Notes under the pieces: generated by a model
Databases searched by the model: none
What the model was told of the DNA's origin: nothing
What the model saw: only the letters and a program-made list of their open reading frames with translations
In this document: positions 26,783 to 36,234 of the stretch, one piece after another
How positions within the stretch are numbered: the stretch's first letter is position 1
Layout of the letters: each line of letters opens with the position of its first letter
NCBI RefSeq assembly: GCF_002924365.1
Contig: NZ_PQWB01000050.1
Span: forward strand, 1 to 61,731
DNA: 61,731 nucleotides
From: Chromobacterium alticapitis
GTDB taxonomy: Bacteria > Pseudomonadota > Gammaproteobacteria > Burkholderiales > Chromobacteriaceae
Direction of reading: 5' to 3'
Made by a program: the position numbers and the translations under genes

Positions 26783-27735
26783 GCGGCGCCATCCACACCG
26801 TCACCGCCAACCCGGCGCTGGACCAGACCGTCACTCTGGACGCGCTGGAGATGGGATGCGTCAACCTGGCGCGCGCCGCCGCCATCAATGCCGGCGGCAA
26901 GGGCGTCAACGTGGCCGGCTGCCTGGCCGACTGGGGCCTGAACGCCACCGTCCACGGCCTGCTCGGCCGCGACAACGCCGCGCCGTTCGAACAATTGTTC
27001 GCCGCCAAGCGCATAGATGACCGCATGCTGCGCGTGGCCGGCGCGACGCGCACCAATATCAAGCTGGCCGATCTCCAGCGCGGCGGCACCACCGACGTCA
27101 ACCTGCCCGGCCCGACCGTCGGCGAGGCCGAACTGGCTGCGCTGGCCGCCGGGTTGGCCGATGCCGCCGCCGGCGACATCGCCGTGCTGGCCGGCAGCCT
27201 GCCGCCAGGCTTGCCGGCCAATGCCTGGGCCAGCTTGTGCGCGCAACTGAAACGACAAGGCGCCTGGGTGCTGCTGGACAGCAGCGGGCCGGCGCTCGCC
27301 GCCGCGCTGGCCAATCCGCCGGAAGCGCTGCCCGACTGCGTCAAGCCCAACCGCGAGGAATTGGCGCAATGGGCCGGCCGCGAGCTGGGCACGCTCGACG
27401 ACGTGGTCGATTGCGCCCGCGGCCTTCAACAGCTGGGCGTAAGCCGCGTCGTGGTGTCTCTGGGCGAACAAGGCGCGCTGCTGGTAGACGGCGAGCAGTC
27501 GCTGCTGGCCAGCCTGCCGCCGCAACGGCCGCTCAGCACGGTCGGCGCCGGCGACGCGCTGGTAGCCGGCCTGGTCGCCGCCCGCAGCCAGGCGCTGGAC
27601 GTTCAAGACAGCCTCAGACTGGCGATGGCCTTCGCCGCCGCCAAGTTGCAACGCGTCGGCCCGCACCTGCCGCCGCCGCAACACATCCGCGAGCTGGCCG
27701 CCGCCGTCAGCCTGCGAACCCTAGCCGCGAACTGA
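26779..27735 (+). CDS. fruK: 1-phosphofructokinase
   Basis: A 318-residue PfkB-family kinase converting fructose 1-phosphate to fructose 1,6-bisphosphate. It has the N-terminal TVTANPALDQTV, the INAGGKGVNVA substrate loop and the C-terminal TVGAGDALVAG anion-hole motif. The start is set by the ATGA overlap with fruB; the open frame extends upstream inside fruB but is not homologous there. Confidence 0.95.
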   Translation: MSGAIHTVTANPALDQTVTLDALEMGCVNLARAAAINAGGKGVNVAGCLADWGLNATVHGLLGRDNAAPFEQLFAAKRIDDRMLRVAGATRTNIKLADLQRGGTTDVNLPGPTVGEAELAALAAGLADAAAGDIAVLAGSLPPGLPANAWASLCAQLKRQGAWVLLDSSGPALAAALANPPEALPDCVKPNREELAQWAGRELGTLDDVVDCARGLQQLGVSRVVVSLGEQGALLVDGEQSLLASLPPQRPLSTVGAGDALVAGLVAARSQALDVQDSLRLAMAFAAAKLQRVGPHLPPPQHIRELAAAVSLRTLAAN

Positions 27736-27768
27736 TACGCGCGCCGACCTTTCACACAGGGGAATCAT

Positions 27769-29427
27769 ATGAGCATCGTCGCCATCATCCGTTCCGGCGA
27801 ACGCAGCACCCAGGCCCGGCTCGCCGCAGAGGCGCTGCGCCAGGCCGCGCAGCGACAGGGGCAAGACATCGTCATCGAGATAGACGGCCAACCAGCCCTG
27901 GCCGCCGAACAATTGGCCGGCGCGCGCCAGGTGCTGCTGGTGGATAGCCCGGATGACGGCCGCTTCGGCCCGCTGCCGCTGCGCAGCGCCACATTGGACC
28001 AAGTGCTGGCCGACCCGGCCGCGCAACTGCCGTCCAAGGCGGCCGCCAAAGCATTGAGCATCGTCGCCATCACCGGCTGCCCCACCGGCATCGCCCACAC
28101 CTTCATGGCCGCCGAGGGGCTGACTCAGGCCGCCAAGGCGCTGGGCCACGCCATCAAGGTGGAAACCCAGGGTTCGGTCGGCGCGCAGAACGCGCTGAGC
28201 GCCGCCGACATCGCCGCCGCGGACCTAGTCATCATCGCCGCCGACACCCAGGTGCAGCTGGACCGCTTCGCCGGCAAGCCGCTGTTCAAGAGCGGCACCA
28301 AGGCGGCCATCGCCGACGGCCAGGGCCTGATCTGCCGCGCGCAGGCCGAGGCCCAGCCCTGGGCCGCCGACCACGCGCCAGCCGCCTCATCGGCCGCGCA
28401 GGAAAAAGCCAAGGACGGCCCCTACCGCCACCTGATGACCGGCGTGTCCTTCATGCTGCCCTTCGTCACCGCGGGCGGCATCCTGATCGCGCTGGCCTTC
28501 GCCTTGGGCGGCATCTACGCCTTCGACGACGCGCACAAGGGCACGCTGGCCTGGTCGCTGTTCCAGATCGGCGCCAAGTCCGCCTTCGCGCTGATGGTGC
28601 CGATACTGGCCGGCTACATCGCCTACTCCATCGCCGACCGCCCCGGCATCGCCCCAGGCATGGTGGGCGGCATGCTGGCCGCCAGCTTGGGATCGGGTTT
28701 CCTCGGCGGCATCATCGCCGGCTTCATCGCCGGCTACGGCACGCGCGAGTTGAACCGCCGCATCCAGCTGGGCCAGCATCTGGACGGCCTGAAACCGGTG
28801 CTGATCCTGCCGGTGCTGGGTTCGCTGCTGACCGGCTTATTGATGATCTATGTGGTGGGCCAACCGGTGGCGGCCGTCTTGTCGGCGCTGACCGCTGCGC
28901 TGAAGGGCATGCAAGGCAGCAGCGCGCTGGCGCTGGGCGCGCTCTTGGGCGCGATGATGGCCTTCGACATGGGCGGCCCGGTCAATAAAGCGGCTTACGC
29001 CTTCGCCACAGGTCTGATCGCCAGCCAGGTGTACACGCCGATGGCGGCGGTGATGGCGGCCGGCATGACGCCGCCGCTGGGCATCGCGCTGGCCACCCGT
29101 GTGTTCCGCGACCGCTTCACCGCGGACGAACAGGAGGCCGGCAAGGCGGCTGGCGTGCTGGGCCTGGCCTTCATCAGCGAAGGCGCGATACCGTTCGCCG
29201 CGCGCGACCCGCTGCGCGTGATCCCGGCGCTGATGGCCGGCTCCGCCTTGGCCGGCGCCGTTTCCATGACCATGGGAGTGGAGCTGAAGGTGCCGCACGG
29301 CGGGGTGTTCGTACTGCCCATCCCCAACGCGGTAGCGCACCTGGGCAGCTATCTGGCCGCTCTGGCCGCCGGCACCGCGCTCACCGCGCTGATGCTTAGA
29401 ATGCTGAAGAAACCGGCCCTGGCCTGA
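27769..29427 (+). CDS. fruA: PTS fructose EIIBC permease
   Basis: A 552-residue membrane transporter. A degenerate N-terminal IIB' domain (residues 1-85) precedes the active IIB domain with Cys104 in [11 protein letters not shown]. The IIC domain (about 220-550) has many membrane segments and the family stretch [15 protein letters not shown]. It imports fructose as fructose 1-phosphate. AGGGGAATC serves as ribosome site, 33 bases after fruK. Confidence 0.95.
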   Translation: MSIVAIIRSGERSTQARLAAEALRQAAQRQGQDIVIEIDGQPALAAEQLAGARQVLLVDSPDDGRFGPLPLRSATLDQVLADPAAQLPSKAAAKALSIVAITGCPTGIAHTFMAAEGLTQAAKALGHAIKVETQGSVGAQNALSAADIAAADLVIIAADTQVQLDRFAGKPLFKSGTKAAIADGQGLICRAQAEAQPWAADHAPAASSAAQEKAKDGPYRHLMTGVSFMLPFVTAGGILIALAFALGGIYAFDDAHKGTLAWSLFQIGAKSAFALMVPILAGYIAYSIADRPGIAPGMVGGMLAASLGSGFLGGIIAGFIAGYGTRELNRRIQLGQHLDGLKPVLILPVLGSLLTGLLMIYVVGQPVAAVLSALTAALKGMQGSSALALGALLGAMMAFDMGGPVNKAAYAFATGLIASQVYTPMAAVMAAGMTPPLGIALATRVFRDRFTADEQEAGKAAGVLGLAFISEGAIPFAARDPLRVIPALMAGSALAGAVSMTMGVELKVPHGGVFVLPIPNAVAHLGSYLAALAAGTALTALMLRMLKKPALA

Positions 29428-29448
29428 GACTCGCGGGAGCGCGGACAT

Positions 29449-29476
29449 AAAACGCGGCGCCGAGGCGCCGCGTTTT
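29449..29476. terminator. Bidirectional terminator after fruA
   Basis: Arms AAAACGCGGCGC / GCGCCGCGTTTT with a CGAG loop lie between convergent fruA and the glutathione transferase gene, whose stop codon begins inside the right arm. Confidence 0.88.
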
Positions 29477-30105
29477 CATTTGCCTGGCCTGCATACGCCA
29501 TCGCCGAACGGCGCGGCGCGAAACGCATCCAGCTCCTCGGCCTGCCGCGACAACGCGTCCAAGCGCGGATACGGGCCAGCCGGCACCACGTCCGGAATCA
29601 TCTCCCGACTGAAATGCCAAGCGATGGCCGTCGTCAGCAGCGACTGGTCCAACGAGGCCTCCCGCAGCGGCTGCGGAAACGCCAGTTCTGCCTCCAGCGC
29701 GTCGAAGGCGGCCAGAACCTGGCCGCTCACCCGCTCCAACCACGCCTGGTACACATTCTGGGCCGGGCGTAATTGCCGCTCATACACAACCTGCACGCTC
29801 TTCTCGCAAGCCGCCAGCGCCAGTCCGGTACGGCGCCACGCCGCCAGCCGGGCCTGCGGCGCCGATGGCAATAGGCTGCGAGTCGACACGCTCTCCGCAT
29901 ACTCCAGAATCAGCGTCGAATCCAGCAGGATGGTGCCGTCGTCGCAGACCAGCGTGGGCGCCTTGACCACCGGATTGATCGCGCGAAAATGATCGAAGCC
30001 GCTAAATACCGAAACCGGCTGATGCTCGAACGGCAACTCCAGCAATTGCAGAGAAACGGCGACGCGCCGCACGAAGGGGGAATCAAGCATGCCTATCAGC
30101 TTCAT
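29476..30105 (-). CDS. Glutathione S-transferase family protein
   Basis: A 209-residue protein with an N-terminal thioredoxin-like GST domain (MKLIGMLDSPFVRRVAVSL, where Ser9 near SPFVRR is the likely glutathione-activating residue) and an all-helical C-terminal half. The substrate is unknown. The ATG follows GGAGG and overlaps the GNAT stop as ATGA. It is the last gene of a three-gene overlapped unit (GFA, GNAT, GST). Confidence 0.87.
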   Translation of the reverse strand: MKLIGMLDSPFVRRVAVSLQLLELPFEHQPVSVFSGFDHFRAINPVVKAPTLVCDDGTILLDSTLILEYAESVSTRSLLPSAPQARLAAWRRTGLALAACEKSVQVVYERQLRPAQNVYQAWLERVSGQVLAAFDALEAELAFPQPLREASLDQSLLTTAIAWHFSREMIPDVVPAGPYPRLDALSRQAEELDAFRAAPFGDGVCRPGK

Positions 30106-30632
30106 GGATAGCCTCCATCTTGAACAGAATCGATCGCGCCCGGCCACAGCCACTGCGCCAGCGGCTCGCCTTCATCGTCCACCAACACCTCGCCGCGCGT
30201 GAAACCCAGCCTGGCCGCCAGCCGCGACGACGGCGCATTGTCCGGATTGATCTGGGCCAGCACCTGTCGCGCGCCGCCATCCAAGGCCAACGCCAGCAGC
30301 TCGCCCACGGCGGCAGTGGCGATGCCCGCGCCGCGCCGGCTCGGCGCCACCGCGTAGCCTATTTCCACCAGTCCCAGGCAAGGCTCGCCCTTGAAGCCGC
30401 AGCCGCCCACGATGACGCCGCGCGCGTCCAGCATGGCATAGGGCAGGCACCAACGCTCCGCGCCGCCCTCCGCCAAGAGGCGCAAGGCCCTCTGCGCCAC
30501 CAGCGCGGGCGGCCACGCGCCCTCCTCGCAAACGCCGCCCAGGCCGAGGGGCTGCCTGCCTTCCGCCAGCTCAGCCAGCGCGGCAAGCGGAATGGCTTCC
30601 AGGCGAATCGGACGATCAGACGAAGCGCACAT
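30102..30632 (-). CDS. GNAT-family N-acetyltransferase
   Basis: A 176-residue acetyltransferase. The acetyl-CoA loop is seen at VAPSRRGAGIATAAVGELL, followed by the late NPDNAPSSRLAARLGF segment usual in RimJ-like members. The start chosen is the ATG at 30632, 17 bases inside the end of the upstream GFA gene. The substrate is unknown. It is coupled to the GST gene by ATGA. Confidence 0.82.
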   Translation of the reverse strand: MCASSDRPIRLEAIPLAALAELAEGRQPLGLGGVCEEGAWPPALVAQRALRLLAEGGAERWCLPYAMLDARGVIVGGCGFKGEPCLGLVEIGYAVAPSRRGAGIATAAVGELLALALDGGARQVLAQINPDNAPSSRLAARLGFTRGEVLVDDEGEPLAQWLWPGAIDSVQDGGYP

Positions 30633-31032
30633 CGGCGATCCAGTTGCGCGCGCGGCGCGCCAATCTCTCGGCTTCGCTTTCGCCATCGAACGACACATCC
30701 ACCGCCTCGGCGATGGACAGTTCCTGGGTATCGAAAGCATTAACGCTGACCACGGCATACCGCCGGCCGTCTATCTCGCTGACGGCCAGCGGCGCGACGC
30801 CGCAATCGGAACAGATATGGAAATCGGCGGTGGCGGTGCCGAAACGGTAGCGCGACACTCGCTGCGGGTCGCGCATCATTACCGCCAAGCCCGCCGCGGG
30901 GGACGCGGTCCACACGCCGCCATGCTTGCGGCAGAAGGAGCAGCCGCAGCGGCGGGCGGGAATGGACTGCGCATCAGGCCAATCGAGGTCGAAAGAAATA
31001 TTGCCGCAGTGGCAACTGCCGTGAATCCGCAT
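30616..31032 (-). CDS. GFA-family (glutathione-dependent formaldehyde-activating-like) protein
   Basis: A 138-residue zinc-binding protein with the Gfa fold. The signature SCHCGNISF, then CGCSFCRKHG and CSDCGVAP give the expected cysteine sets. The ATG follows GGAGCG. Members of this family are often annotated as glutathione-dependent formaldehyde-activating enzymes, but that activity is doubtful for most; a carbon-sulfur or glutathione link fits the GST encoded two genes on. Confidence 0.87.
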   Translation of the reverse strand: MRIHGSCHCGNISFDLDWPDAQSIPARRCGCSFCRKHGGVWTASPAAGLAVMMRDPQRVSRYRFGTATADFHICSDCGVAPLAVSEIDGRRYAVVSVNAFDTQELSIAEAVDVSFDGESEAERLARRARNWIADVRFV

Positions 31033-31105
31033 GGAACGCTCCGCAATGTGGCGTCTTGCGCCAATAATGCGCAAAGCATATCACGCAATTTGCGCGGCGA
31101 TTCGT

Positions 31106-31552
31106 TCAGCGCTGCGTCAACGCCTTGCGCACATCCCGCGCCGCCTTCAAAGGCGTGGCGGAAAAGCGCGTGGCGGCGAAGTGCCCGGCCTGGCGCGAGG
31201 CGGTGGACATGGCCGCTCCGGAGACGCAGCCCAACTCCAGCGCCCGCCGCATCGCGGCGATGGGCGCCGCGTCATCGTCCGGCAGTTGCCGCTGCAGACT
31301 GCGCGCCATTTCCACCCATAGCCGCTCCGCCGCCAGCATCAGCTCGCGCTGGGTATCGGCCTGGGCCTGCCACAGCGCGGCGCCGGCCAGCAAGCCACCG
31401 TCGAATCGGCGCTCCGCATCCCCTCGCGAGAGCGGGAATGCCGGCGACAGCCAGTTGCTACAGGCATCCTCCTGCGCGTCCAGCCAGCGCCGCTGCCCTC
31501 TTTCCATCGCGCCGCAGCAGCTTTCCACCGCGTCGACCAACCAGTTGACCAT
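31106..31552 (-). CDS. Small helical protein, possibly phasin-like
   Basis: A 148-residue, largely alpha-helical protein with no signal peptide or membrane segment. A central stretch rich in Ala, Gln and Trp (LWQAQADTQRELMLAAERLW) recalls phasins that coat polyhydroxyalkanoate granules, but no diagnostic motif is present. A strong AAGGAGG ribosome site supports that it is expressed. It lies 32 bases before the end of the LysR gene upstream on the same strand. Confidence 0.6.
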   Translation of the reverse strand: MVNWLVDAVESCCGAMERGQRRWLDAQEDACSNWLSPAFPLSRGDAERRFDGGLLAGAALWQAQADTQRELMLAAERLWVEMARSLQRQLPDDDAAPIAAMRRALELGCVSGAAMSTASRQAGHFAATRFSATPLKAARDVRKALTQR

Positions 31553-31584
31553 GTGGCCTCCTTCTTAGACGGCGCGTTCGCGCC

Positions 31585-32484
31585 TCAAGCCGTTGCTTGC
31601 GGACAGGGCAACCGCCACACCGCCAGCAGCTCCCGCAACAGGGTTTCCAGCACCGGATCGCCTTCGCGGTCCGCCGGATAGACAAACTGCAGATCCGCGC
31701 TCTTGCTCAGTTCCGGCACCAGCCAGACGCGGCCCGCGTCCTGCCAGGCCTGCGCCTCTTCCTCGCGCACCAGCGCCGCGCCGACACCGGCCGACACCAG
31801 TTCCAGGATCACCGACAAATGATCGCTTTCCGCGACCTTCTTCGGCGAGATATTGAGTTCGCGCCACAGCTCCGCCGTGATCTTGGACAGGCTGGAAAAT
31901 TGGGAAATGCCTATCCACGGCAACTTGCCCAGCTCCTTGAGCCGGCCGCCGGCCAACTGCCCGGCCCAGGCCGTGGGCAGCGCCACACGGAAAGAGAGCG
32001 GCCGCAACGGCACGGTGCAGACGTTCATATACGGGTTCTTGCCCAGGTAGAAGCCCGCGTCCAGCTCCTTCTTGCGCACCAGATTCAATACATCCACCGA
32101 GACGCCGTGGCTCAGCTTCACCTCCAGCAAGGGATATTTCTCCACCAGCGCGGACACCCACGGCCCCAGCTTCAGGATGTCCGGCATCAGCGTCACGCCT
32201 ATGCGCGCCTGGCCTGCCAGCTGCCCTTTGAGCGCGCGCGCGTGGTGGATGATATCCCGCGCGGCGCCCAGCACGCCTTGCGCCTGCGGCAGCAGTTCCT
32301 GCCCGGCGCGCGTCAGGCTGACGCCGCCCGCATTGCGCTCGAACAGCGGCATGCCCACTTCTTCCTCCAGCGCCTTGATCTGCGCCGTCACCGCCGGCTG
32401 CGACAAATGCAACAGTTCGGCCGCCTGCGTCAGGTGGCCTTGCTGGGCCACGGTGACAAAGGTCCGCAACTGGTAGATTTCCAT
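31585..32484 (-). CDS. LysR-family transcriptional regulator
   Basis: A 299-residue regulator with the N-terminal winged helix (LRTFVTVAQQGHLTQAAELLHLSQPAVTAQIKALE) and a C-terminal effector domain. The ATG follows GGGGAGAGC. The target is unknown; it is not divergent from an obvious partner, as LysR genes often are. The closest candidate is the phasin-like gene immediately downstream. Confidence 0.9.
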   Translation of the reverse strand: MEIYQLRTFVTVAQQGHLTQAAELLHLSQPAVTAQIKALEEEVGMPLFERNAGGVSLTRAGQELLPQAQGVLGAARDIIHHARALKGQLAGQARIGVTLMPDILKLGPWVSALVEKYPLLEVKLSHGVSVDVLNLVRKKELDAGFYLGKNPYMNVCTVPLRPLSFRVALPTAWAGQLAGGRLKELGKLPWIGISQFSSLSKITAELWRELNISPKKVAESDHLSVILELVSAGVGAALVREEEAQAWQDAGRVWLVPELSKSADLQFVYPADREGDPVLETLLRELLAVWRLPCPQATA

Positions 32485-32561
32485 GCTCTCCCCTGCTTCT
32501 CGTCCTGCCATTCGAACAGAATATGCCAATGCCGTGTAGGCTAGCACAGCACCAGTTGTTC

Positions 32562-32605
32562 GTTCAAAAACAAACCGCCTGCCGCAATCATGCGGTCAGG
32601 CGGTT
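32562..32605 (-). terminator. Terminator of the enoyl-CoA hydratase gene
   Basis: On the minus strand, arms AACCGCCTG / CAGGCGGTT with further inner pairing are followed by TTTGTTTTTG. It lies 30 bases after the enoyl-CoA hydratase stop. Confidence 0.85.
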
Positions 32606-32634
32606 GGCTCATGACGCGTCCGCGACGGACTGCA

Positions 32635-33420
32635 TCAATCGTCGTCCTCTTGGGTCCAGCTCGGCGCGCGCTTGGCCAGGAAGGCGGCCACCCCCTCCAC
32701 TTGCTCGGCGCCGCCCACCAGCCCTAGCGTGGCGGCGCGCTCTCGCTTCAGGTGCTCGTCCAGCGTCAGATTAGGACTGTCTTCGATCAGCTTGCGCGCA
32801 GCGGCGACCGAGCCCGGCGCCTGGCTGGCCACCTTGTTGGCCAGGCTGACAGCGACGATCTTGGCGAAGCCCTGGTCGACCACTTCCTCGATCAAGCCGA
32901 TTTGCAGCGCCTGCTCGGCGCTGACCAGCTCGCCGCCCAGTATGATGCGCTTGGCCCAGGACACGCCCACCTTGTCGGCCAGCGTCTTGGTGCCGCCCGC
33001 GGCCGGAATCAGGCCGACCTTGGCTTCCGGCAGGCCCAGCTTGGCGCCGCGCTCGGCGATGATGTAATCGCATACCAGCGCGCATTCCAGCCCGCCGCCC
33101 AGCGCGAAGCCGTTGACCGCAGCCACGGTGACGCCGCGGTAGCCGCGGATGGCTTGCAAGGCATTGGCGAAAGCCTGCAGCAGCGTATCGGCCTCGGCCT
33201 TGTCGCCTGAGGCGAACTGCTTCAAATCCGCTCCGGCGGAAAAAAACGAATCGCCGGCGCCGGTAATCACCACCGAACGCACGCCGTCATCCGCATTCAA
33301 CGCCTGCAGCGTCGAGGCCAGCTCATTCAAGCCCTCGGTCGTCAGCAGATTGGCAGGCAGGTTGGAAAGCGTGACGATGGCTGACTTGCCCAGCCGTTCT
33401 AGTGTCAAATACCTGGCCAT
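32635..33420 (-). CDS. Enoyl-CoA hydratase/isomerase family protein
   Basis: A 261-residue crotonase-fold protein. The oxyanion-hole segments SFFSAGADLKQFA and AAVNGFALGGGLECALVCDY are present, with the glutamate expected for a hydratase in LGLPEAKVGLIPAAGGT. It probably acts in fatty acid or amino acid breakdown. The ATG follows GAGGAACACAAT; an upstream open frame of 68 codons is not homologous. No beta-oxidation partners are adjacent. Confidence 0.9.
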   Translation of the reverse strand: MARYLTLERLGKSAIVTLSNLPANLLTTEGLNELASTLQALNADDGVRSVVITGAGDSFFSAGADLKQFASGDKAEADTLLQAFANALQAIRGYRGVTVAAVNGFALGGGLECALVCDYIIAERGAKLGLPEAKVGLIPAAGGTKTLADKVGVSWAKRIILGGELVSAEQALQIGLIEEVVDQGFAKIVAVSLANKVASQAPGSVAAARKLIEDSPNLTLDEHLKRERAATLGLVGGAEQVEGVAAFLAKRAPSWTQEDDD

Positions 33421-33778
33421 ATTGTGTTCCTCACTGTATCCCCGTTTCCTTTTCGTTGGCAGCCCGAACCGCCCCAATCGCTCGCTTGCGCGCCGATCGC
33501 TCCCAATGCGCGGTCCGGATCCGGGCCGGAAGTGCGTGCCGCCTGAAGGAGGCATCACCTTCCCTGTTTCGCCCAGTCCGACATTTTCTTTGCAAACTGT
33601 CCTTTTGGCCAGTAGGCGAAACAATTATATCCAACCTTTTTTGTAGAATGTCCGTTTCAACAATGCCAAAAAGAATCCGCAGCCGGCTGCCGCACCCCCT
33701 CGTCAAGCGGAATCGGCCAGCCATGCATCTTCGTCATGCCGCTCTGTTACCATAGAGCTTTCATCAGCGATTTGCGGC
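33421..33778. other. 358-base divergent spacer
   Basis: Lies between the enoyl-CoA hydratase gene and the SafE/DsbD-like gene, which point away from each other. A TATAAT (minus strand, 33624-33629) is a possible -10 box for the hydratase gene, but no well-spaced -35 was seen. No gene or repeat is recognised. Confidence 0.4.
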
Positions 33779-34444
33779 ATGTTAGAAAGCAATTACTGGA
33801 TACTGCTGGCGGCCGGCCTGCTAGGCGGCGGCCACTGTGTCGGCATGTGCGGTGGCATCGTCGCCGCCCTCACTCTGCACCACCCCGCCGGCGCGGCGCG
33901 CTGGCGCGTGCTGGCCGGCTATAACCTGGGCCGGATCGCCAGCTATTCGCTAATCGGCGCGCTGCTGGGCGGCCTCGCCTCCGCCGGGCTCAGCCTGGCG
34001 GATTCCCATCCTTTCCAGCTTGCCCTGTACGCGCTGGCCAATCTGATGCTGGTGGCCATGGGCCTCTACTTGGCCGGCCTGGCCCAAGCCATAGTCTTCC
34101 TGGAAAAACTCGGACAGCCAGTTTGGCGAAGAATTCAACCATGGGTGGGCCGCATGCTGCCGGTGCGCTCCGCGGCCGGCGCCATCGCAGTCGGCACCGT
34201 ATGGGGCTGGCTGCCCTGTGGCCTGGTCTACAGCGCCGCCCTCTCAGCCCTGGCCAGCGGCTCGGCCTGGCATGGCGCCGGGCTGATGCTGGCCTTCGGC
34301 CTGGGCACCCTGCCCAATCTCTTGTTGATGGGCGTGTTCGCTAGCGGCCTGCGCCGCTGGATGCAAAAACGCCCAGTGCGGCTGGCTGCCGGACTGGGCG
34401 TGGCGGGCTTGGGCGCCTGGCGGCTGCTTCAGCTGCTTACTTGA
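33779..34444 (+). CDS. SafE/DsbD-like transmembrane protein
   Basis: A 221-residue membrane protein with about six segments, of the sulfite-exporter TauE/SafE-like, DsbD-transmembrane-related group. Two cysteine motifs stand out: HCVGMCGG near residue 20 and GWLPCGLVY near 147. In relatives encoded beside cbb3 oxidase genes these are thought to handle copper or reducing equivalents. No cbb3 genes are in the window. The last 8 bases overlap the 3' end of znuA on the other strand. Confidence 0.78.
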   Translation: MLESNYWILLAAGLLGGGHCVGMCGGIVAALTLHHPAGAARWRVLAGYNLGRIASYSLIGALLGGLASAGLSLADSHPFQLALYALANLMLVAMGLYLAGLAQAIVFLEKLGQPVWRRIQPWVGRMLPVRSAAGAIAVGTVWGWLPCGLVYSAALSALASGSAWHGAGLMLAFGLGTLPNLLLMGVFASGLRRWMQKRPVRLAAGLGVAGLGAWRLLQLLT

Positions 34445-35339
34445 ACGACTTCATGATGGTGCCGACGTTGTAGCGCATCAACTGCAGATAACTGGCGGCC
34501 GGACCGCTCGGGCCGGACAGCGCGTCAGCGTACAGCTTCCCGCCTATCTGCACCTTGGCCTCGGCCGACAGCTGCTTCAATAGCCTGGCGTCGGTCATGT
34601 TTTCCATGAACACCGCCTTGACGCCCTCTTGCCGGACTTGGCGCGTCAGCTGCGCGACGCCCTTGGCCGATGCCTCCGCCTCGGTGCTGACGCCCTGAAT
34701 CGCCAACACCTTTACCTGGTAACTCTCGCCCAGATAGCCGAAGGCATCATGCGAAGTCAGGATTTTGCGCTTGGCGGCCGGCACCGTGGAAAACTGCTGC
34801 TTGGCCCAGTCGTCCAGCGCCTTCACCTTGGCGGCGTAATCGGCGGCCCGGCGCTGGTATTCGGCCTTGCCAGCTGGGTCGGCCTGGATCAGGCCGGCGC
34901 TGATGTTCTTGATATAGGTCTGCACCCGCGCCGGGTCGTGCCAGGCATGCGGATCGACATCGCCGTGGTCATGGCTGTGCGCATGATCGTGCTCGGCATG
35001 CTCCTCTTCCGGCGCTTGACGGGTCTTGATGCCCTTGGACGCCACCACGGTCGCGCCGCGGAAGTTGGCCGCCTTGTCCAGCCGGCTCATCCAGCCCTCC
35101 AGACCCAGGCCATTGGTGACCAGCACCTTTGCGGCTGACACTTTCTTGATGTCAGCCGGCGACGGCTGGAATACGTGGGCGTCCTGATCCGGCCCCACCA
35201 GCGACACCACCTCGACTCGGTCGCCGCCTATCTCGCGGGTCATATCGGCGATGATGCTGAAGCTGGCCACTACCGGCACCTTGGCCAAGGCCAAGGCCGG
35301 CATGCCCAGCAACAGCAAGGCGGCTAGCGTTTTCTTCAT
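34437..35339 (-). CDS. znuA: Zinc ABC transporter periplasmic binding protein ZnuA
   Basis: A 300-residue periplasmic protein with a cleavable signal (MKKTLAALLLLGMPALALA). The cluster A-I solute-binding fold provides zinc-ligand histidines in AHVFQPSP and near SHDAFGY. A His/Asp-rich loop around residues 110-130 is the hallmark of zinc-specific ZnuA. The ATG follows AAGGGGAAG. It is the last gene of the Zur operon, 19 bases after znuB. Confidence 0.94.
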   Translation of the reverse strand: MKKTLAALLLLGMPALALAKVPVVASFSIIADMTREIGGDRVEVVSLVGPDQDAHVFQPSPADIKKVSAAKVLVTNGLGLEGWMSRLDKAANFRGATVVASKGIKTRQAPEEEHAEHDHAHSHDHGDVDPHAWHDPARVQTYIKNISAGLIQADPAGKAEYQRRAADYAAKVKALDDWAKQQFSTVPAAKRKILTSHDAFGYLGESYQVKVLAIQGVSTEAEASAKGVAQLTRQVRQEGVKAVFMENMTDARLLKQLSAEAKVQIGGKLYADALSGPSGPAASYLQLMRYNVGTIMKSFK

Positions 35340-35358
35340 GAGGCTTCCCCTTCTTGGT

Positions 35359-36234
35359 TCAAGATTCCAGATGCCGCGCGCGGATGTAGCGCGGCAGCGC
35401 TCCGCCCACCGGCGCGAACAGCAAAGACAATAGATAGACCACCCCGGCCAGCAGAATGATGGCGGGACCGGACGGCAGTTCGAAGTGGTAGGACAGCAAG
35501 AGGCCGCCCAGGCCGCTGAAGAAGGCAATGCCGACAGCCAAAGCCAGCATGGCCTCGATGCGCTCAGTCCACAGCCGCGAGGTGATGGCCGGCAACATCA
35601 TCAGGCCCACCGCCATCAGCGTGCCCAGCGACTGGAAGCCCGCCACCAGGTTCAGCACCACCAGCATCAGGAACAACAGATGCCACCAGGCGCCGCGCGC
35701 GCCCACCGCCCGCAGATAGACCGGGTCCAGGCTTTCCAGCAGCAAGGGCCGGTAGATCACGGCCAGGGTCAGCAACGTTACCGAAGCGACGCCGGATACC
35801 AGATACAGCGCGGCGTCATCCACCGCCAGCACCGAGCCGAACAGGATGTGCATCAGGTCGACGTTGCTGCCGCCCCTGGATACCAGCAGCACCCCCAGCG
35901 ACAGGGACAGCAAGTAAAACGCGGCGAAACTGGCATCTTCCTTGATGCTGGTAAAACGGGTGGCCAGGCCGGCCAGCAGCGCCACCAGCACGCCGGCGAA
36001 AAAGCCGCCCAGACTCATCGCCGGCAAGCTGAGGCCGGCGAACATGAAGCCGATGGCGGCGCCCGGCAGCACCGCGTGGCTCATCGCGTCGCCCATCAAG
36101 CTCATCCGTCGCATCACCAGGAATAGGCCAATGGGGCCGGAACCCAGCGCCAGCGCCAGGCAGCCCGCCAATGCGCGGCGCATGAAGGCGAATTCGACAA
36201 ACGGCGAAACCAGCAAATCGTACAAGTGTTGCAT
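35359..36234 (-). CDS. znuB: Zinc ABC transporter permease ZnuB
   Basis: A 291-residue polytopic permease of the ABC-3 family, with about eight membrane segments. The cytoplasmic coupling stretch SLMGDAMSHAVLPGAAIGF is present near residue 45. The start ATG shares one base with the znuC stop (TGATG), so translation is coupled. Confidence 0.95.
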   Translation of the reverse strand: MQHLYDLLVSPFVEFAFMRRALAGCLALALGSGPIGLFLVMRRMSLMGDAMSHAVLPGAAIGFMFAGLSLPAMSLGGFFAGVLVALLAGLATRFTSIKEDASFAAFYLLSLSLGVLLVSRGGSNVDLMHILFGSVLAVDDAALYLVSGVASVTLLTLAVIYRPLLLESLDPVYLRAVGARGAWWHLLFLMLVVLNLVAGFQSLGTLMAVGLMMLPAITSRLWTERIEAMLALAVGIAFFSGLGGLLLSYHFELPSGPAIILLAGVVYLLSLLFAPVGGALPRYIRARHLES

